This document shows, piece by piece, positions 27,442-35,569 of a stretch of DNA of 64,000 bases. How positions within the stretch are numbered: the stretch's first letter is position 1; the number at the start of each line of letters is the position of its first letter. The notes beneath the pieces are model-generated. The model did not search any database. It saw nothing but the letters and a program-made list of their open reading frames with translations, and was not told the origin of the DNA. Position numbers and translations under genes: made by a program. The stretch is from FEN-1099 sp964511015. GTDB taxonomy: Bacteria > Lernaellota > Lernaellaia > Lernaellales > Lernaellaceae. The stretch spans positions 1 to 64,000 of the forward strand of contig CAZEDX010000007.1 of the NCBI GenBank assembly GCA_964511015.1, written 5' to 3'.

Positions 27442-28512
27442 TTACCGGTTTCGTTCCCGCTTCAAAAAATCGAGCGCTTCGCGCACGCTCGCCATGATCT
27501 GATCGCGGCGCACCTTCTGCCAGAATTCGCCGCCTTTGTACATCAGGTACCCATCCGGCGCCGCAATGACGCCGACGTCGGCTTGGCGCGCCTCGCCGGG
27601 GCCGTTCACGCTGCAGCCCATCACCGCGATGTGCCACGATTCCGGGAGGCGACCGAATTCGCGTTCGATCTCGTCGATCACGTCTTCCACCGGTCGTTCC
27701 AAACGGCCGCAGTTCGGACAACTGGTGATGTTGATGCCACGTTCGCGCAGGCCTAGACTTTTTAGAATGTCCCACGCGACCCGCACTTCTTCGAGCGGAT
27801 CGCCGGTGAGGCTGACGCGGATCGTGTCGCCGATCCCTTCGTGCAACAGAATGCCCATGCCGACCGCGCTGCGCACGGTGCCCGCGCGGGCCGAGCCCGC
27901 CTCGGTCACGCCCAGGTGTAACGGAATGTCCGACCGCTGGGCGAACAGGCGGTTGGCTTCTACCGTGCGAGACACGTCGGACGCCTTCAGGCTGACTTTA
28001 ATCTGCCGGAAGCCGAGTTCCTCAAGAATCGCCGCGTGTTGAAGCGCCGATTCCACCATCGCTTCCGGCGTCGGTGACCCGTACTTGCGCAGCAGCGCCT
28101 TTTCCAGGCTGCCGGAATTGACGCCGATGCGGATCGGCACGCCGCGGTCGGCGCAGGCCTGTACTACCTGTTCGACGCGTTTTCGTTCGCCGATGTTGCC
28201 CGGGTTGATGCGCAGCCCGGCCACGCCGGCGGCCACGGCCTTGAGCGCCAGGCGGTAGTCGAAATGGATGTCGGCGACCAGCGGCACGCTGGTGCGGGAC
28301 ACAATTTCGGCGAGGGCGTCGGCGGCTGGTTCGTCTTTGACCGCCGAACGGACGATTTCCGCCCCCGCACCCTGCAACGCGTTGATTTGCGCGATGGTGG
28401 CGGCAACATCCCGCGTGTCGGTCTTGGTCATGGACTGCACCGAAACCGGCGCGCCGCCCCCCACCGGCACCTTGCCGATCATGATGCGTCGGGTCTGCTG
28501 GCGAGTGTTCAT
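27442..28512 (-). CDS. ispG: 4-hydroxy-3-methylbut-2-enyl diphosphate synthase
   Basis: IspG (GcpE) converts MEcPP to HMBPP in the MEP isoprenoid pathway with a [4Fe-4S] cluster. The 356-residue protein has the N-terminal TIM barrel and the C-terminal cluster domain with Cys ligands in ITSCPNCGR and VMGCSVNGPGEA. The barrel opening motif (VGGGAPVSVQSMTKTDT) is present. Its ATG overlaps the stop of the regulator gene by four bases. Confidence 0.96.
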   Translation of the reverse strand: MNTRQQTRRIMIGKVPVGGGAPVSVQSMTKTDTRDVAATIAQINALQGAGAEIVRSAVKDEPAADALAEIVSRTSVPLVADIHFDYRLALKAVAAGVAGLRINPGNIGERKRVEQVVQACADRGVPIRIGVNSGSLEKALLRKYGSPTPEAMVESALQHAAILEELGFRQIKVSLKASDVSRTVEANRLFAQRSDIPLHLGVTEAGSARAGTVRSAVGMGILLHEGIGDTIRVSLTGDPLEEVRVAWDILKSLGLRERGINITSCPNCGRLERPVEDVIDEIEREFGRLPESWHIAVMGCSVNGPGEARQADVGVIAAPDGYLMYKGGEFWQKVRRDQIMASVREALDFLKRERNR

Positions 28513-29885
28513 TCGGTCGTTCCCCGCGGCAATTCGATGGCCAGTGCTTTGATTTTGCGATGCAGGTTGGAACGTTCCATGTTCACGGCCTCAGCCGCGC
28601 GAGAGATGTTCCAACCGGCTTCTTCGAGCTTGCGGATCAAAAACGCGCGTTCGAATGCCGCCCGCGCTTCGCGGTAGTCGTTGGTTTCGAACAATCCGGC
28701 CCACGGGTCGGTGCGCGGTGGCTCGATGGTCAGCGTATTGCGCACATCGATGCCGGTCACTTCGCGGGCGCGGGTCATGATCATCAATCGTTCCACAATG
28801 TTCTTCAGTTCGCGCACATTGCCCGGCCAGGAATACTGTTGCAACAATTCGATGGCTTCCGCCGTGAATTCCCGCGCGGGGAGGCCGGACCGATCGCTGA
28901 ACGAACGGCTGAAAAAGGCGATGAAGCCGGGGATGTCGCCCGCGCGGTCGCGCAACGGGGGCACGAACAGCGGGATGACATTGAGGCGGAAGAAAAGGTC
29001 TTCGCGAAAACGATTGGCCGCGATCTCTTCCCGTAGGTTCTTGTTGGTCGCCGCAATAACGCGCACGTCGGTCGGGATCTGCTCGCTGCCCCCGACCCGC
29101 TCGAAACGGTGTTCCTGCAGAATGCGCAGGATCTTGGCTTGGGTTTTCAGGCTCATGTCGGCGATTTCATCGAGGAAAATGGTGCCGCCATCGGCCAGTT
29201 CGAACTTGCCGCGCCGGCGTTCGGTCGCGCCGGTGAAGGCGCCTTTCTCGTGCCCGAACAATTCCGATTCGATCAGTTCCTCTGGAATCGCCGCGCAGTT
29301 GACCTCGATGAACGGCTGGCGGCTGCGGCGGGATCGCAGGTGTATCTGCCGCGCGACCAGTTCCTTGCCCGTGCCGTTCTCGCCGGTGATCAACACATAA
29401 CTGTCGGTCGGCGCCGCTAGCGCGATCTGATCGCGCAACGCCTCGATCAGCGGGTGGCTGCCGATCATGTCGTACTTGTCTTCGATGCCGGCCTGCAGAC
29501 GAAGGTTTTCCTCGGCCAGCCGGATCAAATCCATCACCCGATTAACGGTTAGCACGGTTTCGGACAACGAAAGCGGTTTCTCGATGAAGTCGTAGGCGCC
29601 GAGTTTGGTGGCTTTGACCGCGGTTTCGATCGAACCATGGCCGCTAATCATTATGACTTGCAGGTCGGGGAATAGTTCTTTTAATTTGGATAGAGTTTCC
29701 AGGCCGTCGAGCCCCGGCATCCAGATATCCAGAATGACCAGGTCCGGCCGGTCATTTCGCACCGATTCCAGTGCCTGTTCGCCGGTGGAAACCGAATGAA
29801 CGCGGTAACCCTCATCTTCCAGAATTCCCCCCAACGTCTGGCGGATATCAGGCTCATCGTCCACAATCAGCACGTAGCGTTTCAT
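28509..29885 (-). CDS. NtrX-like sigma-54-dependent response regulator
   Basis: The 458-residue protein has a receiver domain (phosphoacceptor Asp53 in ILDIWMPG), an AAA+ sigma-54 activation domain with Walker A GENGTGKE and an intact GAFTGA loop (215-220), and a Fis-type helix-turn-helix at the C-terminus (WNISRAAEAVNMERSNLHRKI). The receiver-to-AAA arrangement and the HTH match NtrX. No kinase adjoins it. The operon's terminal gene (20999-22723) is the closest candidate. It is the first gene of the operon, and a TACAAT -10-like element lies 35-40 bases upstream. Confidence 0.88.
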   Translation of the reverse strand: MKRYVLIVDDEPDIRQTLGGILEDEGYRVHSVSTGEQALESVRNDRPDLVILDIWMPGLDGLETLSKLKELFPDLQVIMISGHGSIETAVKATKLGAYDFIEKPLSLSETVLTVNRVMDLIRLAEENLRLQAGIEDKYDMIGSHPLIEALRDQIALAAPTDSYVLITGENGTGKELVARQIHLRSRRSRQPFIEVNCAAIPEELIESELFGHEKGAFTGATERRRGKFELADGGTIFLDEIADMSLKTQAKILRILQEHRFERVGGSEQIPTDVRVIAATNKNLREEIAANRFREDLFFRLNVIPLFVPPLRDRAGDIPGFIAFFSRSFSDRSGLPAREFTAEAIELLQQYSWPGNVRELKNIVERLMIMTRAREVTGIDVRNTLTIEPPRTDPWAGLFETNDYREARAAFERAFLIRKLEEAGWNISRAAEAVNMERSNLHRKIKALAIELPRGTTE

Positions 29886-29919
29886 TTTTTCCTCAAACCA
29901 GCGTAACAGCAGCGGGCGG

Positions 29920-29925
29920 ATTGTA
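29920..29925 (-). promoter_or_regulatory. Possible -10 element of the regulator-ispG operon
   Basis: TACAAT (5 of 6 to the sigma-70 -10) reads on the minus strand at 29925-29920, 34 bases before the ATG at 29885. I found no good -35 at the usual distance, so an activator or another sigma factor may be needed. Confidence 0.3.
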
Positions 29926-29992
29926 GCACAAATGCAACAGTGGGAAAGAAGGAATGAAGACGCGATGTTGTTTCGGGATCATTCTTCTTTTC

Positions 29993-30022
29993 TTGACAAT
30001 CTTCCGTGATATCCGGTATGTT
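29993..30022 (+). promoter_or_regulatory. Sigma-70 promoter of the methyltransferase/radical SAM cluster
   Basis: A perfect TTGACA (29993-29998), an 18-base spacer and TATGTT (30017-30022, 4 of 6) precede the plus-strand cluster. Transcription starting near 30029 would make a leader of about 174 bases before the methyltransferase ATG at 30203. Confidence 0.6.
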
Positions 30023-30055
30023 TGAAATAGAGACTCGAACAGGTAGGAGTATCTC

Positions 30056-30106
30056 ATGAAGTGGCGCCCTTCGCCCAAACCAAGACCGAATCCCCCTTCT
30101 CGCTGA
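30056..30106 (+). CDS. Possible 16-codon leader ORF (Pro/Arg-rich)
   Basis: ATG at 30056 is preceded by AGGTAGGAG six bases away, the best ribosome site in the region, and encodes MKWRPSPKPRPNPPSR before a TGA at 30104. Five of 16 residues are proline. It begins about 27 bases after the predicted transcript start and ends 15 bases before a stable hairpin. Proline-rich reading frames stall ribosomes, so a leader-peptide role is conceivable. It could also be a chance ORF; its size prevents any homology call. Confidence 0.35.
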   Translation: MKWRPSPKPRPNPPSR

Positions 30107-30121
30107 CCGCGATCGGGTATA

Positions 30122-30171
30122 GCCGGTCCGATGACCGGCGGGGGAACGCGCAAAGCAGGCTTGCTCGCCGG
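30122..30171 (+). promoter_or_regulatory. Structured leader with two mutually exclusive hairpins
   Basis: GCCGGTC (30122-30128) pairs perfectly with GACCGGC (30133-30139) around CGAT. Alternatively CCGGCG (30135-30140) pairs perfectly with CGCCGG (30166-30171). The two share 30135-30139 and cannot form together. Between the second pair lies CGCGCAAAGC (30147-30156), followed by CGCCGGGCTAAC, which is reminiscent of conserved pieces of GEMM-I cyclic-di-GMP riboswitches, but the spacing and the 5' part do not fit that family. This is a regulatory-leader candidate without a known class. Confidence 0.4.
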
Positions 30172-30202
30172 GCTAACACTGTAAATTTGTTCTGAGAGCG
30201 CA

Positions 30203-31105
30203 ATGAAGCATCCCCCACCGCATCGTGAGCCGAAAGGCCGTGTTGGTGCGCTGCTTGGCGAACCACGCGAGGTTGAAGCCTACTTGTCTGGCGATGCCGG
30301 GCTGCACAACGTCTACGGCTATCAGCGCGCATTCAATGTCGAACCGCGGGTAATGGATTTTCTTAACCCGGTTTCCCCTTTCTTTGCCCTCAAGAAATTG
30401 TCGAGTCGCCTGTACTTCGACTGCTTCGGCACGGCGTTATCCACCCTCCCGCGGGAGGCGCGGGTGCTCGATGTCGCCTGCGGTGTCGGGCGCTTTACCT
30501 TGCCGTTAGCTCAGCGGTTTGCCCAGGTGACCGCTTTCGATGCCTGTCCGTCGGCGGTGGATGCCTGCGAGCAACATCTGCGGGAAGCTGGTTTGACCAA
30601 CGTTGAGCTGGCTTGGGCCGATTTGACTTGGCTCGACGATTTGCCGGCCGAGTCCTTCGATCTGCTCTGCGCCATTGAGGTGTTGTGTTACACCGCGGAG
30701 GCGCCGGCTGCCGTGCAGCGACTGGCCCGGGTGGCCAAGCCTGGGGCGTTGTTGTTGGTCGCGGTCGAGGCCCAGCCAGGTGCGCTGTGCGGTCAGGCGA
30801 TGGAACCGGTGGAGCTAGCGGCCGTATTGAACGGCGATCCGCTGTTTCTGCGGCACGACCGTTGGGTTCGCTACTACGATCGCTCGGCGCTGACCGAACT
30901 GCTGACCGGCGGCGGCTGGCGCATGGAAGGGTTGATCGGATCGCACTATGTGAGTGAGGGACCTTTCTGGCAGGCGATGGACGAGCGACGACTGGAGGAT
31001 GTCGAATACGTCGAACGCATAATCGAAGTCGAGCGCTTGTGCCGCGAGCACCCACTGGCGCGTGATCTGGCGCGCGTGCTGTGCGCCACCGCGAGAAAAG
31101 GGTAG
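30203..31105 (+). CDS. SAM-dependent class I methyltransferase
   Basis: This 300-residue protein has a Rossmann methyltransferase core at about 80-200: motif I VLDVACGVGRFTLPLA, acidic motif II VTAFDACPSAVDAC, and a motif IV-like DLLCAIEVLCY. An N-terminal region of about 75 residues and a C-terminal cap probably bind the substrate, which is not predictable. The ribosome site (GAGAG) is weak. It is the first full gene of the cluster and is followed at three bases by the first radical SAM gene, so it may act on the same product. Confidence 0.85.
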   Translation: MKHPPPHREPKGRVGALLGEPREVEAYLSGDAGLHNVYGYQRAFNVEPRVMDFLNPVSPFFALKKLSSRLYFDCFGTALSTLPREARVLDVACGVGRFTLPLAQRFAQVTAFDACPSAVDACEQHLREAGLTNVELAWADLTWLDDLPAESFDLLCAIEVLCYTAEAPAAVQRLARVAKPGALLLVAVEAQPGALCGQAMEPVELAAVLNGDPLFLRHDRWVRYYDRSALTELLTGGGWRMEGLIGSHYVSEGPFWQAMDERRLEDVEYVERIIEVERLCREHPLARDLARVLCATARKG

Positions 31106-31108
31106 TTC

Positions 31109-32539
31109 GTGGCGAGAGTTTTTCTGATCAATCCGGGAATGGATGTGGCCGCCGGCTTCGGTGAATACCAGAAGCTGATGGAACCGATGCCGTGCGTCGG
31201 CCTGGCCTACCTGGCTGGCGCCGTCCGCGCGGCCGGTCATGAAGTGCGTGTGTTGGACAACTTCGTCAACAACCACCCCATCGACCGCGTGGTGGATCTG
31301 GTGCGCGAATGGCGCGCTGACGTCGCCGGTTTGTCCATGCTGACCCCGACCGCGCGTTCGACCGCGGCGCTGGGCCGGGCGATCCGCGAACGGACCGGCG
31401 CGAAGGTCGTCCTCGGCAACCTTCACGCCTCGTTGTTCCATGAAGAATTGCTCGGTGAAGGCGCGGCCGATGCGGTTGTTCACGGTGAGGGTGAAGTGGT
31501 TTTTCCCCGCCTGGTCACCGCTCTGACCGACGGCGGCGACCCGACGGCCTGGCCGGGTGTCACCGTGCGCAACGGCAGTGGGGTGCGCGGGCAGGTCACG
31601 CCGGAGTTGATCGAGAACCTCGACGCGGTGCCGCGGCCGGCGTGGGATCTTTTCCCCTGGCGGTCCTACACCTTCCTGCCGTTTGTCACGGTGGCCAAAC
31701 CGTGCCTTTCGTTACTGGGCACGCGTGGCTGTCCGTTCAATTGCAAGTTCTGTGCGCTCGGCTATCAGGGCAATCGGGTGCGTGTCCGCTCGCCCGAAAA
31801 CATCACCGACGAAATCGAGTGGCTGGTGCGCGACTACGGCATCCGCCACGTTGGTTTCGTTGACCCGATCTTTCCGCTGAGCAAAAAGCACGGACTGGCG
31901 ACGTGCGCGGCGATACGCGAACGAAACATTCCCGGCGACTGGTGGTGGACGAGCGAAACGCGCGTGGACGTGGTGGACGAAGAGATCTGCCGTGCGATGA
32001 AATCGGCCCGGTGCAAGCGCATCTTGTACGGCGTCGAGAGTGGAGTCGACGAGCTGTTGGCCGGCGTGGGCAAGAAATTTACCACCGCCGATGTACGCCG
32101 AGCCGTGCAGGTGGCGCGTGCTGCCGATCTGGAAATCTCGGCGTTTTTCATGCTCGGATTGCCCGGCGAAACCGCGGCGATGACCCGTCGAACCATCGAG
32201 TTCGCGCGCGAGCTGGACATCGACTTCGCCAAGTTCGGCATCACCATTCCGTTGCCGGGGTCCGAACTCTACGACAACCTGGTGCGCGACGGCCGCATCC
32301 AGCCCGGCGAGTGGGAAAAGTACACCACGTTCAATCCCGATCCGGATGCGTTGCCCTACGTGCCGACCGGTTTGACCGGCCGCGAGTTGCAGCGGCTGCA
32401 TCGCCGCGCGACCTGGCAGTTCTACGTGCGGCCGAAGATGATCTTCAAACACCTGTTCACGGTGCGGTCGATCGGCTGGAAGCAGCTGTTCAACGGCGCG
32501 GCGATTCTGCTGCGTCAGCTATTCCGGGGACGGCTATAA
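31109..32539 (+). CDS. B12-binding-domain radical SAM enzyme 1
   Basis: The 476-residue protein has an N-terminal cobalamin-binding-like domain (about 1-145, with GLAYLAGAVRAAGHEV) and a radical SAM domain whose cluster motif CxxxCxxC is at Cys208, Cys212 and Cys215 (RGCPFNCKFC). C-terminal helices follow after about 400. Class B radical SAM enzymes of this architecture carry out methylations on unactivated carbons, ring formations or oxidations (BchE, HpnP and P-methylase groups). The start is a GTG at 31109. The stop is directly abutted by the next radical SAM gene's ATG. Confidence 0.88.
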   Translation: MARVFLINPGMDVAAGFGEYQKLMEPMPCVGLAYLAGAVRAAGHEVRVLDNFVNNHPIDRVVDLVREWRADVAGLSMLTPTARSTAALGRAIRERTGAKVVLGNLHASLFHEELLGEGAADAVVHGEGEVVFPRLVTALTDGGDPTAWPGVTVRNGSGVRGQVTPELIENLDAVPRPAWDLFPWRSYTFLPFVTVAKPCLSLLGTRGCPFNCKFCALGYQGNRVRVRSPENITDEIEWLVRDYGIRHVGFVDPIFPLSKKHGLATCAAIRERNIPGDWWWTSETRVDVVDEEICRAMKSARCKRILYGVESGVDELLAGVGKKFTTADVRRAVQVARAADLEISAFFMLGLPGETAAMTRRTIEFARELDIDFAKFGITIPLPGSELYDNLVRDGRIQPGEWEKYTTFNPDPDALPYVPTGLTGRELQRLHRRATWQFYVRPKMIFKHLFTVRSIGWKQLFNGAAILLRQLFRGRL

Positions 32540-34087
32540 ATGCGCGTACTGCTCGTGCGCCCGCCCAAATACCTGTGGCCCTACATGAACGAGCAGGACA
32601 ACTACCTGCTGCCGCAGGCGGTCGTTTGTCTCGGCGCCGAGGCGCGCCGCCGCGGCCACGAAGTCACCCTGCTCGACTGCCTGCCGGTGAAGATGGGCTG
32701 GCGCAGCCTGGAGCGGACCATCCGTGAGTTGCGGCCGCAGGTCGTGTGCGCCGGCGACAGCGAGACGTTGTACCAGCACGAAAGCGGCCGGGTGTTCCAA
32801 CTGGCCAAAGCGATCGATCCGCAAATTTTCACCATCGCGGGCGGTGTGCATTTCTCGCACGCCTGCGAACATGCCTTTGCCCACTACCCGATCGACGCGA
32901 TCGTGCGTGGTGAGGGTGAACGGACTTTCGGCGAATTGCTCGATACACTGGCCGGCGGCGGCACGATCGATCGTATCGCCGGGTTGGCGCTACCCGACGG
33001 CCAAGGCGGCGTACGCTACACCGCGCGCCGCGAACTGATCGACAACCTCGATGAACTTCCCTTGCCGGCCTATGACCTGATGCCGATGGACCGCTATGGC
33101 ACGGCGCGCTATCTTTTCTCCCCCGGCGGCGTGACCATGCACCACAGCCGCGGATGCGTCGACGGCTGCGCCTATTGCGCTTGCTGGCTGCAGATGGCGC
33201 GGCGCGACGGCCAACCACCCGGCGAGCAGCTGTTGCCGCGGTGGCGCACGCGCTCGGTCGGCCCGGTGGTCGACGAGATGGAGCTGCTGCGCCGGCGCTA
33301 CGGCAAATCCTGCATCGTGTTCGTCGATGACACGTGGAACGTCGATCCGAAATGGAGCGATGCCTTTGCCGAGGAATTGCTGCGCCGGCGGCTGGACCTT
33401 GTCTGGTTCGCATTCATGCGCGCCGATCTACTCGCGCGCGACGAGGAATCTGGCCTGTTCGCCAAGTTGATGCGCGCGGGGCTGACCCACATTTGCATCG
33501 GCATGGAGCGGGCCGACGACGCCGAATTGCGAGATCTGCAGAAGCACAACATTCGGCTCGAACGCAGCACCGAACTGGTGCGCACCTTGCGCCGCAAACA
33601 TCCGGCGTTGTTTCTGCAGACGACGTTCATCGTCGGGTTGCCACAGGACACGCCGGAGAGTCTGGACCGGCTGTTGGGCTACGTCGAAAGCATCGACCCC
33701 GATTACCCGGCGTTCCACCCGATCACGCCGGTGCCGGGCACGGCGTTGTGGGACCAGGCCAAGCAAGACCGGCGCTTGGAGATCACCGACTTTACGCGCT
33801 ACGACTGGATGACGCCGGTCATGCGCACCGACACGATGTCGCGGGAAGATCTCGAATATAAAATCTGGCAGATGAATTCGCGCTACCTCAATCCGTGGCG
33901 GATTCTGCGCGGGGCGCTCTCGCGCCACACCTACCGCCGGCGAATGTACCTATGGTGGTTGCTGGTTAGTGCGCGCGTTGGTTGGGATTTCGTGCTTGAC
34001 CGCGTGCTGCCGTCGCGTTCGACCCGCCGCAAGGCCCAGCTCTCGCAGTACGTCGGCATGATCAAACCGGATTGGTACGACCGGTGA
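32540..34087 (+). CDS. B12-binding-domain radical SAM enzyme 2
   Basis: The 515-residue protein has the same two-domain layout: a cobalamin-binding-like region (about 1-150, with AVVCLGAEARRRGHEVTLLD) and a radical SAM core with CxxxCxxC at Cys206, Cys210 and Cys213 (SRGCVDGCAYC). The first domain ends in VRGEGERTF, a common linker in these enzymes. It starts immediately after gene 1 and its stop overlaps the GTG of gene 3 (GTGA). It is a divergent paralogue of gene 1 rather than a duplicate. Confidence 0.88.
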   Translation: MRVLLVRPPKYLWPYMNEQDNYLLPQAVVCLGAEARRRGHEVTLLDCLPVKMGWRSLERTIRELRPQVVCAGDSETLYQHESGRVFQLAKAIDPQIFTIAGGVHFSHACEHAFAHYPIDAIVRGEGERTFGELLDTLAGGGTIDRIAGLALPDGQGGVRYTARRELIDNLDELPLPAYDLMPMDRYGTARYLFSPGGVTMHHSRGCVDGCAYCACWLQMARRDGQPPGEQLLPRWRTRSVGPVVDEMELLRRRYGKSCIVFVDDTWNVDPKWSDAFAEELLRRRLDLVWFAFMRADLLARDEESGLFAKLMRAGLTHICIGMERADDAELRDLQKHNIRLERSTELVRTLRRKHPALFLQTTFIVGLPQDTPESLDRLLGYVESIDPDYPAFHPITPVPGTALWDQAKQDRRLEITDFTRYDWMTPVMRTDTMSREDLEYKIWQMNSRYLNPWRILRGALSRHTYRRRMYLWWLLVSARVGWDFVLDRVLPSRSTRRKAQLSQYVGMIKPDWYDR

Positions 34088-35564
34088 GCGGTTCGACGCC
34101 ACGGCTGGCCGGCGCGCGCGTCGCTTTCCTCCAAACCAATGCCATCAACGAATCGCTCGGCTTGTGCGACCTGGCCGGCCACCTCCGCGAGCAGGGGGTG
34201 ACGACGCGCCTGTTCCTGCGGCGCGAAGAGCGGCGATTGCCCGAAGAGTTGCGCGCCTTCGCGCCCGAGTTGGTCGTCATTCCGGCCGACCTGTTGGGCC
34301 ACAACGGCGCCCTCGCGCTGGCTGCGCTGGCGAAGGCGGCCACCAACGCGCCGACCGTTCTGGGTGGTACGCACCCGACCTTCTTCCCCAACATCGTGCA
34401 CCGGCCGCATGTCGATTTCGCCTTTGCCGGCGAAGCGGAAGGGGTAGTGACCGATCTGCTCGCGGCAGTACGTGGCGGCAGCGATCCGTCCGGCATCCCG
34501 AATCTCATTGTGCGCGAGGGCGACCAGGAACGCATCAATCCGTTGCGCCCGCTGGTGGCCGATCTCGACCGGACCGCACTGCCCGACCGCGAAATCTACT
34601 ATCGCTATCCCTTCCTTTCCGCGTTTCCGTGGAAAAGTTTGCTACCGGCCGCGGTTGCCTAAATTCCTGCGGCTATTGCTTCAACCCGGCCTACCGCGGG
34701 TTGGCCGGCGGTCCGCACGGTTTCTTCCGGCGCAAGGGGCCAGCGCGCATCGTGCAGGAGATCGAGCAGGTGCGGGCACGGCACCGGTTGGGAATCGTGC
34801 ATTTTTCCGACGATCTGTTTTCCAGTGGCGAGGAATGGCTTGCCTCGTGTGCCGAGGTCTACCGCCGCGAGGTGGCGCTGCCATTCTCGTGCAATGTGTT
34901 TGCCACGACGATCAACGAACGCACTGTCGGCGCATTGCGCGATGCGGGTTGCCGCGTATTGGCGATGGGCGTCGAGATCGCCGATGACGACCTGCGCGTG
35001 CGTCTGCTCAACAAGCCGGTGCGCACCGAACAGATTGTCGCGGCGGCGGCGTTGGTCAAGCAGGCGGGCATCCGGCTGGTGACGTTCAACATTCTCGGCC
35101 TGCCATGGTCGTCGCCCGAACAAGACCTCGACACGCTGCTGCTTAACCGACGTCTGGGCGTCAGCCACACGCGTGTGGCCGTACTGGTTCCGTTCCCCAA
35201 AAGTGCACTGACCAAGAAGTTGATCGACGAAGGCTATCTGTGCGCCGACTACCACGAGCGTATCTACGAACTCGACGATCTGCCGCGCTGGCCGGCCGAA
35301 AGCGTGTTCCGCCGGCGCGATGTCGATCAAACCATGCGACTGTTCCGCCTCTGGCACCTATTGTTGCGGCTGCCGTTGGCGAAACCGGCGTTATTGCGGC
35401 TGGTGCGGTCGCGATGGGCGCAAGCGCTCGTGCCCTTGGCCTGGTGGTTCGGTCTGACCAACGAGAAACGCCTCTTTGGATTCCGCTGGCGCGAAGGTTT
35501 TCGCTATTTCCGGCACGTCAAGAGCCCGGCGCTCAAAACCACCAATTACGTTTCGTTTGTCTGA
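34084..35564 (+). pseudogene. B12-binding-domain radical SAM enzyme 3, frameshifted
   Basis: The GTG at 34084 overlaps the stop of enzyme 2 and starts a B12-binding-like domain (ARVAFLQTNAINESLG through FAFAGEAEGVV) that runs to a TAA at 34660-34662. The radical SAM half is in the -1 frame: its cluster motif RGCLNSCGYC begins at 34650 and its frame is open to 35564. Both frames meet at a run of four A residues (34633-34636). One extra A would read WKKFATGRGCLNSCGYC, which joins the domains perfectly. The total would be about 493 residues, close to enzymes 1 and 2. Either a base was lost (sequencing error or pseudogene) or the ribosome slips here. No classical slippery heptamer or downstream pseudoknot is evident. 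Confidence 0.82.
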
Positions 35565-35569
35565 ACCGG

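Noticed and set aside
30107..30202. Cobalamin or TPP riboswitch in the radical SAM leader
   Set aside because: A CTGAGA is present just before the ribosome site and some GEMM-like pieces exist, but the conserved core order of the TPP, cobalamin and GEMM-I classes is not present.
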